Source: Tenacibaculum sp. MAR_2010_89
Lineage (GTDB): Bacteria; Bacteroidota; Bacteroidia; Flavobacteriales; Flavobacteriaceae
DNA length: 64,000 bases
Assembly: GCF_900105985.1 (NCBI RefSeq)
Contig: NZ_FNUB01000005.1
Location: 1,674,001-1,738,000 of the forward strand
Direction: 5' to 3'
The translations under genes were made by a program, and so were the position numbers. The notes under the pieces are model-generated. The model was not told the DNA's origin, did not search any database, and worked only from the letters and a program-made list of their open reading frames with translations. The first letter of the stretch is position 1, and the number at the start of each line of letters is the position of its first letter. Below are positions 15,579 to 24,242 of the stretch, piece by piece.

Positions 15579-18083
15579 GTGAAGGGAATATTAACAATAG
15601 TATTTGTTCTATTATGTTCAACATTATGGAGCCAAACAAAAGTTAGTGGAGTAGTTTTAGATGAAAATAAAGAGCCTTTACCTTATGTGAATGTTTTTTT
15701 TAAAGGATCTACAACTGGTACAACCACGAATGAAGAGGGAGAGTTTTATATACAAAGTTCAAAGAATTTTTCAATAATTTCAATTGTTTTTTTAGGGTTT
15801 GAATCACAAGAAATATTATTAAAAAGTAAGATTAATAAAATCAAAGTAGTTTTAAAAGAAGATAGTACTACGTTAGATGAGGTTATTATTGTAAAACAAC
15901 CTAAAAAAAGACTGAAAAAACAAAAGAACCCAGCTTTTCGTATTTTAAAAGAGATTTGGAGAAGAAAGAAAAAAAACGGACTTTCTTTAGTGAAAGCCTA
16001 TCAGTATAACCAATACAGTTCAAGAGAATTAGGTTTTGGAAATATGGATAGTTTATTTATGCGTAAAGTTTTACGTAATAAATTTAATAAAATGAAAAAC
16101 TATGTTCAAAAGAATTATGAAAATAACACCTATTATATTCCAGTAGAGTTAATTGAAAAAAGTGAAAAAGTTTATGGGAATAATTCACTGGGTAAAATAC
16201 GGAGAGATATTGAAGGAGAACGTAAAATAGGAATCCATCAATTAGGAAAGTATGTAGATAGAGCAACTACTATTTTTAAAGAAATAGATGTGTATAATGA
16301 CGATATTTATATTTTAGATAAAACATTTGTTAGTCCAATTTCTACATCAGGTTTTGGAAGTTATGATTATGTTTTGTCAGATAGCTCAATAGTAAGTAAT
16401 AGAAAAAAATATACAATCCATTTTTTTCCTCGACAAAAAGGAGATTTAGTTTTTAAAGGTCACTTAAAAGTAGCCGATAAAAGTTTTGCTCTTACTTCAA
16501 TTGAAATGGAAATATTAAAAAATGTTAACTTAAATTTCGTTAGAGATTTATCTATTAGAAAAACATTCCTTTTAAAAAATGACAGTATTTACTTACCAAA
16601 AACAAACACCTACAAAGGAGAATTTACTTTTTTAACAAAGAACAAAAAAGAAAAGGGAATATATTTAGTGAAGAACGAAAAGTTTTCAAAATATGTTTTT
16701 GATCACGAAAAATCAACTGATTTTTATGATGTTAAAATAGTTCAAAAAAGAGCGAATCAATATAAAAAAGAAGCTAGTTATTGGAAAAGAAAACAAGATG
16801 AAAAAATTAATAAAACATTTCAACTTGTAAATAAAATAAAGACAAGTGGTAAAATAAAAAAAATTACAGGAACCATTTATACAATATCAGATGGGTATTT
16901 TACACCAATTACAGGAATACAATTAGGTAACTTATTCACAACAACAGCAAAAAATGATATTGAAGGTGTACGTTTACGTTTAGGTTTTAGAACTTTTAAA
17001 ACAAACAATGATTGTTTTAGAATTTTAGGGCATGGGGCTTATGGTTTTAAAGATAAAAAAATAAAGTTTGGTTTAGAAGCAAGGTATTTACTTTCGTCTC
17101 AGCCTAGAATTACTGTTGGAGCTGCTTACATAGATGATGTTGAGCAAATGGGTTTTACAAAGTTTAATGAAAGAAACTTAATACCTCAACCAGATAAAGG
17201 ACCAAAAGCAATTTTTGTAAGAGGTGATAATTATTTTTTAGCAAAAGTTAAAAAGAAAATGTTTCGATTTGATGTAGAAATAGTAAACAACTTTAACATG
17301 GGAATTAAGTTTGCTCATGAAAAAATTATTTCAGCTGCCCCTGATCGTTTCTCAATGGCATTTTTTAATCAAAAAAATAACAAAACAATAAACGTAACTA
17401 ATGATGTTTATTCTGATTTTTACATAAATTATCAACCAGGTAGAGTAACAGAAGGGTTTGGGGTAGATAGACAGCTAGGAACAAAGTTACACCCTAAGTT
17501 GTTAATAAATTATAAGAAAGCTTATAAAGGAATTTTTGGAGGGAATGTAGATTATGAAAAATTATCAATATTATATAACCATCCATTGCCTATAGGTAAG
17601 TTTGGAGTATTTGACCCAACATTAATTGTAGCTAAAACTTTTGGTAAAACACCACTTTCTGTATTAACAGCAGTACCATCAAATCAAACGTACTTTTTAA
17701 CACCTAATACTTTTGCTTTACTAGATTATTATGATTTTGTTGCTGATAGTTCAGTTGAAGGTCATTTTGAACAACATTTTAATGGTTTATTGATGAATCG
17801 AATTCCACTAATTAAAAAATTAGGGTTGCGTAGTCTGCTTACTTTTAGAACTGTGTATGGCAGTATTTCAAAAAGAAATAAAAAAATAAATAGATCGTCA
17901 ATTAAATATGTAGCACCAAACAGAAAACCATATTTTGAATACGGCTTTGGTATTGAGAATATTGGGTATGGTAATTTAAGGCCATTACGAGTAGATTTTA
18001 TTTGGAGAGGAGATTTTAAAAATGTGAATGGTCCAGAGAGTCCAAAATTTGGAATAAGAGTAGGGTTTAAAACTTCATTTTAG
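15579..18083 (+). CDS. DUF5686-type outer-membrane protein with carboxypeptidase-regulatory-like domain
   Basis: This 834-aa protein starts at GTG 15579. A signal peptide (about 1-18, ending LWSQ) precedes a CarboxypepD_reg-like/CNA-B fold (20-100: VSGVVLDENKEPLPYVNVFF). A large DUF5686 region follows, with a C-terminal half rich in alternating beta-strands typical of an outer-membrane barrel; it ends FGIRVGFKTSF, with the aromatic C-terminal residue usual for barrels. Function is unknown; comparable proteins sit beside TonB-dependent receptor genes or lipid genes. It lies in a tight run with the fatty-acid hydroxylase and the next gene (4-bp gap). Confidence 0.8.
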   Translation: MKGILTIVFVLLCSTLWSQTKVSGVVLDENKEPLPYVNVFFKGSTTGTTTNEEGEFYIQSSKNFSIISIVFLGFESQEILLKSKINKIKVVLKEDSTTLDEVIIVKQPKKRLKKQKNPAFRILKEIWRRKKKNGLSLVKAYQYNQYSSRELGFGNMDSLFMRKVLRNKFNKMKNYVQKNYENNTYYIPVELIEKSEKVYGNNSLGKIRRDIEGERKIGIHQLGKYVDRATTIFKEIDVYNDDIYILDKTFVSPISTSGFGSYDYVLSDSSIVSNRKKYTIHFFPRQKGDLVFKGHLKVADKSFALTSIEMEILKNVNLNFVRDLSIRKTFLLKNDSIYLPKTNTYKGEFTFLTKNKKEKGIYLVKNEKFSKYVFDHEKSTDFYDVKIVQKRANQYKKEASYWKRKQDEKINKTFQLVNKIKTSGKIKKITGTIYTISDGYFTPITGIQLGNLFTTTAKNDIEGVRLRLGFRTFKTNNDCFRILGHGAYGFKDKKIKFGLEARYLLSSQPRITVGAAYIDDVEQMGFTKFNERNLIPQPDKGPKAIFVRGDNYFLAKVKKKMFRFDVEIVNNFNMGIKFAHEKIISAAPDRFSMAFFNQKNNKTINVTNDVYSDFYINYQPGRVTEGFGVDRQLGTKLHPKLLINYKKAYKGIFGGNVDYEKLSILYNHPLPIGKFGVFDPTLIVAKTFGKTPLSVLTAVPSNQTYFLTPNTFALLDYYDFVADSSVEGHFEQHFNGLLMNRIPLIKKLGLRSLLTFRTVYGSISKRNKKINRSSIKYVAPNRKPYFEYGFGIENIGYGNLRPLRVDFIWRGDFKNVNGPESPKFGIRVGFKTSF

Positions 18084-18087
18084 AAAT

Positions 18088-18717
18088 ATGAAAAATAAAG
18101 TAAGTGTAATTTTATGGTTATTGGCTTTATTTATAGGTTGTAACGTGCTCGTAGCTCAAGAATATAAATATGATGTAAACGTTTTTGGAAAAACAATTGG
18201 TACTGTTATAGCTAACAGAACTATAAAAGGAACTAAGATAGAATATTCAACAAATTCATTATCAATAATTCGTTTTTTTGGAAAAAAAGAAATAAGTACT
18301 ATAATGAAAACATTATATGAAAATAATGTTTTAAAAAAGAGTTTTTATGAAGTGAAAAAGAATGGAAAAATACGAGAGAAGTCAACACTAGAATATTTAA
18401 ATAGTACATATAATATTATTACTAACGGAGAAAAAACAAAACATACAAAACCAATACATTTAAGTACTATTATGTTAACGTATTATAAACCAAAAGACAA
18501 AGAAAAAGTATTTGAAGAGGTTGGAGGTTTTTATAAAAAAATAAAAAAAATAAAGGTTAATGAGTTTGAGTTAATAAATCCTAGAAGTAGGCATATAGAT
18601 ACTTACATTTATAATGATGAAGGTATTATGGAAAAATGTATTGTTAGAAAAACATTATTTAATTTTGAAATGATATTAAAGTCAAAGAATAAGCAAAAAC
18701 TAGTAGGTAAATTATAA
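18088..18717 (+). CDS. secreted DUF6134-like protein
   Basis: This 209-aa protein has an N-terminal signal (about 1-23, ending NVLVAQ), then a beta-rich domain starting EYKYDVNVFGKTIGTVIA. It resembles small periplasmic proteins labelled DUF6134 in flavobacteria; I am not certain of the label. The IGCN within the signal could be read as a weak lipobox, but AQ cleavage fits better. It follows the DUF5686 gene by 4 bp, so the two products probably act in the same envelope process. Its 3' end overlaps the convergent gene by 6 bp. Confidence 0.6.
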   Translation: MKNKVSVILWLLALFIGCNVLVAQEYKYDVNVFGKTIGTVIANRTIKGTKIEYSTNSLSIIRFFGKKEISTIMKTLYENNVLKKSFYEVKKNGKIREKSTLEYLNSTYNIITNGEKTKHTKPIHLSTIMLTYYKPKDKEKVFEEVGGFYKKIKKIKVNEFELINPRSRHIDTYIYNDEGIMEKCIVRKTLFNFEMILKSKNKQKLVGKL

Positions 18718-19035
18718 ATAACTTAAAAAAGCCCATAATTTACGCTCTTCTAAATAATATAAATTAGTTTCATTACAGTAAGCTTCTCGTTCAAAACTTA
18801 AGTTTTTATATGCTAAGTGTTTGTTTTTGTATATAATTAACTTAATTAACCATTCAATAGCGTAAAATAAAAAAAAGAAAATAATAAGTAATTCTTGTTG
18901 TTGTTTTAGATGAATTTTTTCATGATTTACAAGCTCGTAATTATATCTTAAGTCCTTCCTTTTTAAAAATATAAAAGGGTATAAAGTTAGACCAATAAAG
19001 CCTTTAGGTATTATATGTTTTGATATAAAAATCAT
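18712..19035 (-). CDS. small membrane HExxH protein (M56-like peptidase candidate)
   Basis: This 107-aa protein is counted from ATG 19033-19035 (MIFISKHIIPKGF), which I prefer over the ATG at 19090-19092 because the extra 19 residues look uncoded. It carries NHEKIHLKQQQE, an HExxH zinc motif (His-Glu-Lys-Ile-His), then one or two membrane helices (LLIIFFFLFYAIEWLIKLII) and FEREAYCNE, whose glutamates could supply the third ligand. The arrangement recalls the peptidase core of BlaR1/M56 proteins reduced to its minimum. Proteolytic activity is unproven. Confidence 0.6.
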   Translation of the reverse strand: MIFISKHIIPKGFIGLTLYPFIFLKRKDLRYNYELVNHEKIHLKQQQELLIIFFFLFYAIEWLIKLIIYKNKHLAYKNLSFEREAYCNETNLYYLEERKLWAFLSYL

Positions 19036-19108
19036 GGTTGTATTACAACATTTCTTGAGTTTGTAAAAATAATGAATTTTATAATATAGCATAAAAATCT
19101 CAAATCAT

Positions 19109-19993
19109 CTATGAAGTTGTTTTTTCAAGAAATGAAGTTACTATAGGATTTCTGTTATTTTTATTCCATATAATAGATAAAGTAGTGCGTTGTGAAATAT
19201 TGGTAAGTTCAATAAATTTTACACCCATAGCATATCCATGTTGAAGAGATTTAGGAACAATAGATAAGCCAAAATTATTTTCAACTAATTTATATATTGA
19301 GGCAGCATGTATGGTATTATGAGAAATAATTGGAGTGAAATCACTATCATCAAAAATTTGCATTACCTTTTCATAATAAGAGGGGCTATAAGAGGGATCA
19401 AATAATATAAAAGATTCGTCTTTTAATTGGTTTAAATTTTTAAAAGTATCTGAATTAATTGGATGGTTTTTAGGTAATACTAAGCAGAAAGATTCTTTTA
19501 AAATAGGTTTAATAACTAAGCCTCTAGGTACACGATCTAATCTTACAAAACCAACATCAATATCTTGAGATAATAAGCTATCAATTTGTTTATCATTATC
19601 CATTTCTTTTAGTCCAAATTGAACATTAGGATGTTCTTTTTTAAAGCGAATTAACAAATTAGGAATAATCTCTTGCATAGCCGAACCTACATATCCAAAT
19701 TTTAATTGTCCATGTTTACCTTCTTGTAATAGCTTAGCATAGTTTAAAATATAATCAAGGTTTTTTAGGTTCCTAGTTAATTCAGTTTTTAAATACATAC
19801 CAACAGGGGTTAATTGTACTTTTCTATTGTGCCTAACAAACAGTTGTATGTCTAAATCTTCTTCCATTTGTTTAATTTGTCTGCTTAATCCTGGTTGAGA
19901 TATAAAAAGGCGTTCGGCAGCTTTCCTAAAGTGTAAATCTTCAGCTACAGCTAAGAAGTAACGAAAATGTCTTAATTCTATTTGATAACTCAT
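19109..19993 (-). CDS. LysR-family transcriptional regulator
   Basis: This 294-aa protein has an N-terminal winged HTH (about 4-63: LRHFRYFLAVAEDLHFRKAA, LFISQPGLSRQIKQ) and a LysR substrate-binding domain (about 90-290). It is transcribed divergently from hutH; its ATG (19991-19993) lies 51 bp from the hutH -7 box. LysR regulators often control the adjacent divergent operon in response to a pathway intermediate, so regulation of hutHU by urocanate or histidine is plausible but inferred. A TATTTTTG box on the minus strand at 20032-20039 could be its own promoter, overlapping the hut promoter. Confidence 0.88.
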   Translation of the reverse strand: MSYQIELRHFRYFLAVAEDLHFRKAAERLFISQPGLSRQIKQMEEDLDIQLFVRHNRKVQLTPVGMYLKTELTRNLKNLDYILNYAKLLQEGKHGQLKFGYVGSAMQEIIPNLLIRFKKEHPNVQFGLKEMDNDKQIDSLLSQDIDVGFVRLDRVPRGLVIKPILKESFCLVLPKNHPINSDTFKNLNQLKDESFILFDPSYSPSYYEKVMQIFDDSDFTPIISHNTIHAASIYKLVENNFGLSIVPKSLQHGYAMGVKFIELTNISQRTTLSIIWNKNNRNPIVTSFLEKTTS

Positions 19994-20019
19994 GGTTATT
20001 ATTTAATGATAAAGATGAT

Positions 20020-20051
20020 ATTGTTGGTTATCAAAAATAAAAATAACTTTG
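20020..20051 (+). promoter_or_regulatory. flavobacterial promoter of hutH
   Basis: ATTG (20020-20023), 20 bases, then TAACTTTG (20044-20051) fits the Bacteroidota TTTG-N17-23-TAnnTTTG consensus. Transcription would begin near 20058, which places the real hutH start at ATG 20072 rather than at the upstream ATG 19982. Confidence 0.65.
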
Positions 20052-20071
20052 TAGAAAATGAAATAAAAGAC

Positions 20072-21559
20072 ATGTTTAAATACGGAATAGATCAGTTAAC
20101 GGTAAATAAAGTAATTGCAATTGCCGAAGGAACTTTAAAAGCAGGTATAACAGCAGAAGCTAAGAGCAAAGTAGATGTATGTAGGAAGAAGGTAGATACA
20201 ATGGCAAATTCTGATGCAGCTATCTATGGTATAAATACAGGTTTTGGACCATTGTGTGATGTGCAAATTACACCTCAAGAAACGAGTAAGTTACAAGAAA
20301 ATTTACTAATTACACATGCTGTTGGAGTAGGGAATCCAATTGATAAAAAGCTATCTAAGATAATGATGATTTGTAAAGTACAAGCATTATGTCAAGGATT
20401 CTCTGGAGTACGTATAGAAATGATTGAACGTATCGTTTATTTTATTGAAAATGATTTATTACCAGTTGTTCCTGAGCAAGGTTCAGTTGGAGCTTCAGGA
20501 GATTTAGCGCCATTATCACATCTTTTTTTACCACTATTAGGTGAAGGTGAATTTTGGGTTGAAGATACAATACAACCAGCTAAAGGAGTATTAGCTAAAA
20601 ATAATTTGGAGCCTTTAGTATTAGAAGCTAAAGAAGGTTTAGGTTTAATAAATGGAACACAATTTATTTTAGCACACGCTATTTTAGGTTTAAAAAAGAT
20701 GGAATACCTTTTAGATTTAGCTGATGTAGCTGGAGCTATGAGTTTAGAAGGATATTCAGGTAATGTATCACCATTTAAAGAAGAGTTACATCAAATTCGA
20801 CCATTTAAAGGGAATTTAAAAGTTGCTGAACGTATGCGAATGTTATTAAAAGATTCTCAAAACGTAGAAGATACAAGTTTTCCTAGAGTACAAGACCCAT
20901 ATTCAATCCGTTGTATGCCTCAGGTTCATGGAGCTTCTAGAAATGCATATTTTCATTTAAATGATTTGGCAGAAATAGAGATGAATTCGGTTACAGATAA
21001 CCCTATAGTTTTAAGTGAAACGGAGGCGATATCTGGAGGGAATTTTCATGGGCAACCTTTAGCAATGGCATTAGATTATGCTTCAATTGCAGCATCTGAA
21101 TTAGGAAATATAGCAGATAGACGATGTTATCTACTTTTAGAAGGAAAGTATGGATTACCAAGATTACTTACCGAAGCCGGTGGTTTAAATTCAGGTTTTA
21201 TGATTCCTCAATATACTACAGCAGCTTTAGTAACTGAAAATAAATCATTGTGTTTTCCTCCATCAGCTGATAGTGTTCCAACCTCATTAGGACAAGAAGA
21301 TCATGTTTCTATGGGGAGTATTTCTGGACGTAAATTCAATCAAATTCTAGGAAACATTGATAAAATATTTGCAATTGAGTTTATGTATGCTGCACAAGCT
21401 ATGGACTTTAGAAGGCCAAATACATTTTCACCTATCATAGAAGATAATTTTAAGTTAATTAGAAGTGAAGTAGCAAAGTTAGAAGATGATAGAGTATTGA
21501 AAGATGATATTAATGCATTAATAAATATGGTTAAAAATCAAAAGTTTAAAGTAGCTTAA
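20072..21559 (+). CDS. hutH: histidine ammonia-lyase
   Basis: This 495-aa enzyme deaminates histidine to urocanate, the first step of histidine degradation. The Ala-Ser-Gly triad that cyclises to the MIO electrophile is at residues 141-143 within GSVGASGDLAPLSH. Other family landmarks are YGINTGFGP (52-60), GLINGTQF, and further on SVTDNPIVL and the active-site tract RRPNTFSP. I chose ATG 20072 because a good promoter box lies at 20044-20051, inside the longer frame that opens at 19982. hutU follows after 10 bp. No hutI or hutG is present in the window, so the operon here covers only the first two steps. Confidence 0.93.
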   Translation: MFKYGIDQLTVNKVIAIAEGTLKAGITAEAKSKVDVCRKKVDTMANSDAAIYGINTGFGPLCDVQITPQETSKLQENLLITHAVGVGNPIDKKLSKIMMICKVQALCQGFSGVRIEMIERIVYFIENDLLPVVPEQGSVGASGDLAPLSHLFLPLLGEGEFWVEDTIQPAKGVLAKNNLEPLVLEAKEGLGLINGTQFILAHAILGLKKMEYLLDLADVAGAMSLEGYSGNVSPFKEELHQIRPFKGNLKVAERMRMLLKDSQNVEDTSFPRVQDPYSIRCMPQVHGASRNAYFHLNDLAEIEMNSVTDNPIVLSETEAISGGNFHGQPLAMALDYASIAASELGNIADRRCYLLLEGKYGLPRLLTEAGGLNSGFMIPQYTTAALVTENKSLCFPPSADSVPTSLGQEDHVSMGSISGRKFNQILGNIDKIFAIEFMYAAQAMDFRRPNTFSPIIEDNFKLIRSEVAKLEDDRVLKDDINALINMVKNQKFKVA

Positions 21560-21569
21560 AAAAGACATT

Positions 21570-23567
21570 ATGATGACATTTAAAGAACAAATAAAACAAG
21601 GAATTCCTAGTGAATTACCAGAAATGCCAATTTATGATTCGTCAATAAATAGAGCACCAAAGCGTAAAGATATTTTAACTGCTGAAGAAAAAAAATTAGC
21701 GCTAAAAAATGCATTACGTTATTTTGATAAAAAACATCACGAAGTATTATTACCAGAATTTAAGGAAGAGTTAGAGAAATATGGTCGTATTTATATGTAT
21801 CGTTTTCGTCCAACATACAAAATGCATGCTCGTGATATTAAAGAGTATCCAGGGAAATCTACTCAGGCAAAGTCAATCATGTTAATGATTCAGAATAATT
21901 TGGATTATGCAGTAGCTCAACATCCACATGAATTAATTACTTATGGTGGTAATGGTGCAGTATTTTCTAATTGGGCGCAATACCTATTAACAATGAAATA
22001 TTTATCGGAAATGACCGATAAACAAACGTTAACTATGTATTCTGGTCACCCTATGGGATTATTTCCCTCTCATAAAGATGCACCTAGAGTAGTTGTTACC
22101 AATGGTATGATGATATCGAATTATTCACAACCAGATGATTGGGAAAAGTTTAATGCGTTAGGAGTTACACAATATGGACAAATGACTGCTGGAAGTTATA
22201 TGTATATTGGTCCTCAAGGTATTGTTCATGGAACAACTATTACTGTATTAAATGGTTTTCGTAAAATAAAAAAAGAACCTAAAGGGAATTTATTTGTAAC
22301 TGCTGGGTTAGGTGGTATGAGTGGAGCGCAACCTAAAGCAGGAAATATAGCTGGTTGTATTACAGTTTGTGCTGAGGTAAATCCTAAAATTACTCAAGTA
22401 CGTTTAGATCAAGGGTGGATTGATGAAAAAATTACTGATTTAGATCAATTGGTTTCAAGAGTTCGTTTAGCTAAAGAAAATAAAGAAGTTATTTCAATAG
22501 CATATTTAGGTAATATTGTTGAAGTATGGGAAAAATTTGACGAAGAAAATATCCATATTGATTTAGGTTCTGATCAAACATCATTGCATAATCCTTGGGC
22601 TGGAGGATATTATCCAGTAGATATTTCATTTGAAGATGCAAATGAAATGATGGCAAATAAACCTGAAGAGTTTAAAGGTAAAGTTCAGTCAACTTTACGT
22701 CGTCATGCAGCTGCTATAAATAAGCATACAGAAAAAGGTACTTACTTTTTTGACTATGGAAATGCTTTTTTATTGGAAGCAAGTAGAGCAGGAGCTGATG
22801 TTATGAGTTCTAATCCAACAATTGGTCGTGAGTTTAAGTATCCTAGTTATGTACAAGACATTATGGGGCCTATGTGTTTTGATTATGGATTTGGTCCATT
22901 CCGTTGGGTATGTACATCAGGAAAGCCAGAAGATTTAGCAAAAACAGACGCTATTGCTTGTAAAGTTTTAGAAAAGATAAAGAAAAAGTCGCCTATTGAA
23001 ATTCAGCAACAAATGGCTGATAATATTCAGTGGATTAAAGGAGCGCAAGAAAATAAATTAGTAGTAGGTTCGCAAGCACGTATTTTATATGCTGATGCAG
23101 AAGGAAGAATGAAAATAGCAGAAGCCTTTAATAAAGCTATTAAAAAAGGAAAAATAGGGGCAGTTGTATTGGGGCGTGATCATCATGATGTATCAGGTAC
23201 TGATTCTCCGTACCGAGAAACTTCAAATATTTATGATGGGTCTCGTTTTACAGCTGATATGGCAATACAGAATGTAATTGGAGATAGTTTTAGAGGAGCT
23301 ACTTGGGTATCAATCCACAATGGAGGTGGTGTTGGCTGGGGTGAAGTAATAAATGGAGGTTTTGGCATGCTTCTTGATGGTTCTAAGGAAGCATCACGTC
23401 GTTTACAATCTATGCTTTTTTGGGATGTAAATAATGGAATAGCAAGAAGGAGTTGGGCAAGAAATGATGAAGCTATTTTTGCAATTAAAAGAGCTATGGA
23501 AGTTGAGAAAAAATTACAAGTAACGCTTCCAAATATAGTAGATGACGCACTGTTTGAAAATATGTAA
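21570..23567 (+). CDS. hutU: urocanate hydratase
   Basis: This 665-aa protein (an internal ATG at 21573 would give 664) converts urocanate to imidazolonepropionate using tightly bound NAD+. It is longer than the roughly 555-aa enzyme of Pseudomonas, as usual in the flavobacterial form. Recognisable blocks are YGGNGAVFSNWAQYLLTMKY, MYSGHPMGLFPS, VTAGLGGMSGAQPKAG (NAD-binding region), DQTSLHNPWAGGYYPV and, near the C-terminus, GRDHHDVSGTDSPYRET with FRGATWVSIHNGGGVGWG. It is co-transcribed with hutH (10-bp gap). Confidence 0.93.
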   Translation: MMTFKEQIKQGIPSELPEMPIYDSSINRAPKRKDILTAEEKKLALKNALRYFDKKHHEVLLPEFKEELEKYGRIYMYRFRPTYKMHARDIKEYPGKSTQAKSIMLMIQNNLDYAVAQHPHELITYGGNGAVFSNWAQYLLTMKYLSEMTDKQTLTMYSGHPMGLFPSHKDAPRVVVTNGMMISNYSQPDDWEKFNALGVTQYGQMTAGSYMYIGPQGIVHGTTITVLNGFRKIKKEPKGNLFVTAGLGGMSGAQPKAGNIAGCITVCAEVNPKITQVRLDQGWIDEKITDLDQLVSRVRLAKENKEVISIAYLGNIVEVWEKFDEENIHIDLGSDQTSLHNPWAGGYYPVDISFEDANEMMANKPEEFKGKVQSTLRRHAAAINKHTEKGTYFFDYGNAFLLEASRAGADVMSSNPTIGREFKYPSYVQDIMGPMCFDYGFGPFRWVCTSGKPEDLAKTDAIACKVLEKIKKKSPIEIQQQMADNIQWIKGAQENKLVVGSQARILYADAEGRMKIAEAFNKAIKKGKIGAVVLGRDHHDVSGTDSPYRETSNIYDGSRFTADMAIQNVIGDSFRGATWVSIHNGGGVGWGEVINGGFGMLLDGSKEASRRLQSMLFWDVNNGIARRSWARNDEAIFAIKRAMEVEKKLQVTLPNIVDDALFENM

Positions 23568-23576
23568 CAGTTTCAA

Positions 23577-23641
23577 GAATTAGAGTTTCAAGTTAAGCAA
23601 TTTTAACTAATGAATGCTATAATGCTTGAAACTCTAAATTC
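23577..23641. repeat. long-armed inverted repeat between hutU and the lipoprotein gene
   Basis: GAATTAGAGTTTCAAG (23577-23592) is mirrored by CTTGAAACTCTAAATTC (23625-23641) with one bulged base and a 32-base loop. There is no U-run directly after it. The motif TTTCAAG also occurs at 23571-23577, so it may be a member of a dispersed palindromic repeat. It could stabilise the hut transcript or attenuate reading into the next gene. Confidence 0.6.
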
Positions 23642-23649
23642 TATAAAAA

Positions 23650-24180
23650 ATGAAACTATCTAAATTACTATTCTTACCTATCATAGCTTTACTAGCTGTT
23701 TCTTGTGTCTCAGTAAGAGTTACTACAGATTACGATACCAAAGTAGATTTTTCTAAATACAAAACATTTGCTTTTTATAAAAAAGGTATTGATAAAGCAC
23801 CAATTTCTGATCTTGATAAAAAACGTATAATGCGTGCTATTGAAGCTGAATTAATAGCGAAAGGAATGAAGAAATCATCTTCACCAGATGTTCTAGTTAG
23901 TTTATTTACAAAATCAAGAGAACGAATTAATGTAAATGATAATCGTTTTGGAGGATTTTGGTATCCATGGTATTATGGACCAAGTCCAATGAGGGTATCA
24001 CAACACACTGAAGGAACTTTATTTATAGATTTATTAGACGCGGGTAAGAAAGAGTTGGTTTGGCAGGGTATTGGTACTGGAGCTTTAAGTGTAAGTAACG
24101 TAGAGCGAAAAGAAGCTCGAATTAAAGAATTTGTAAAAGAAATAATGGCTAAATATCCACCAGGAAGCCAAAATAAATAA
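23650..24180 (+). CDS. DUF4136 lipoprotein
   Basis: This 176-aa protein has a lipobox (LLAVSC, Cys19), so it should be lipidated and envelope-anchored. The body matches DUF4136: DYDTKVDFSKYKTFAFYK near the N-terminus, SSPDVLVSLFTKSRERI in the middle, GTLFIDLLDAGKKELVWQG and a C-terminal helix. The function of the family is unknown. It follows hutU by 82 bp including a long inverted repeat, so it may be separately expressed. A terminator follows. Confidence 0.82.
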   Translation: MKLSKLLFLPIIALLAVSCVSVRVTTDYDTKVDFSKYKTFAFYKKGIDKAPISDLDKKRIMRAIEAELIAKGMKKSSSPDVLVSLFTKSRERINVNDNRFGGFWYPWYYGPSPMRVSQHTEGTLFIDLLDAGKKELVWQGIGTGALSVSNVERKEARIKEFVKEIMAKYPPGSQNK

Positions 24181-24196
24181 TTTTTTTTAGGGGATG

Positions 24197-24231
24197 AAAG
24201 AGGAGTTTTGAAATGTTTCAAACTCCTCTTT
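24197..24231 (+). terminator. bidirectional rho-independent terminator
   Basis: AAAGAGGAGTTT (24197-24208) pairs with AAACTCCTCTTT (24220-24231) and is followed by further T's. It lies between the convergent DUF4136 gene and the lipoprotein gene at 24243, and is A-rich on the left, so it can serve both. Confidence 0.85.
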
Positions 24232-24242
24232 TTAATTTTAAA

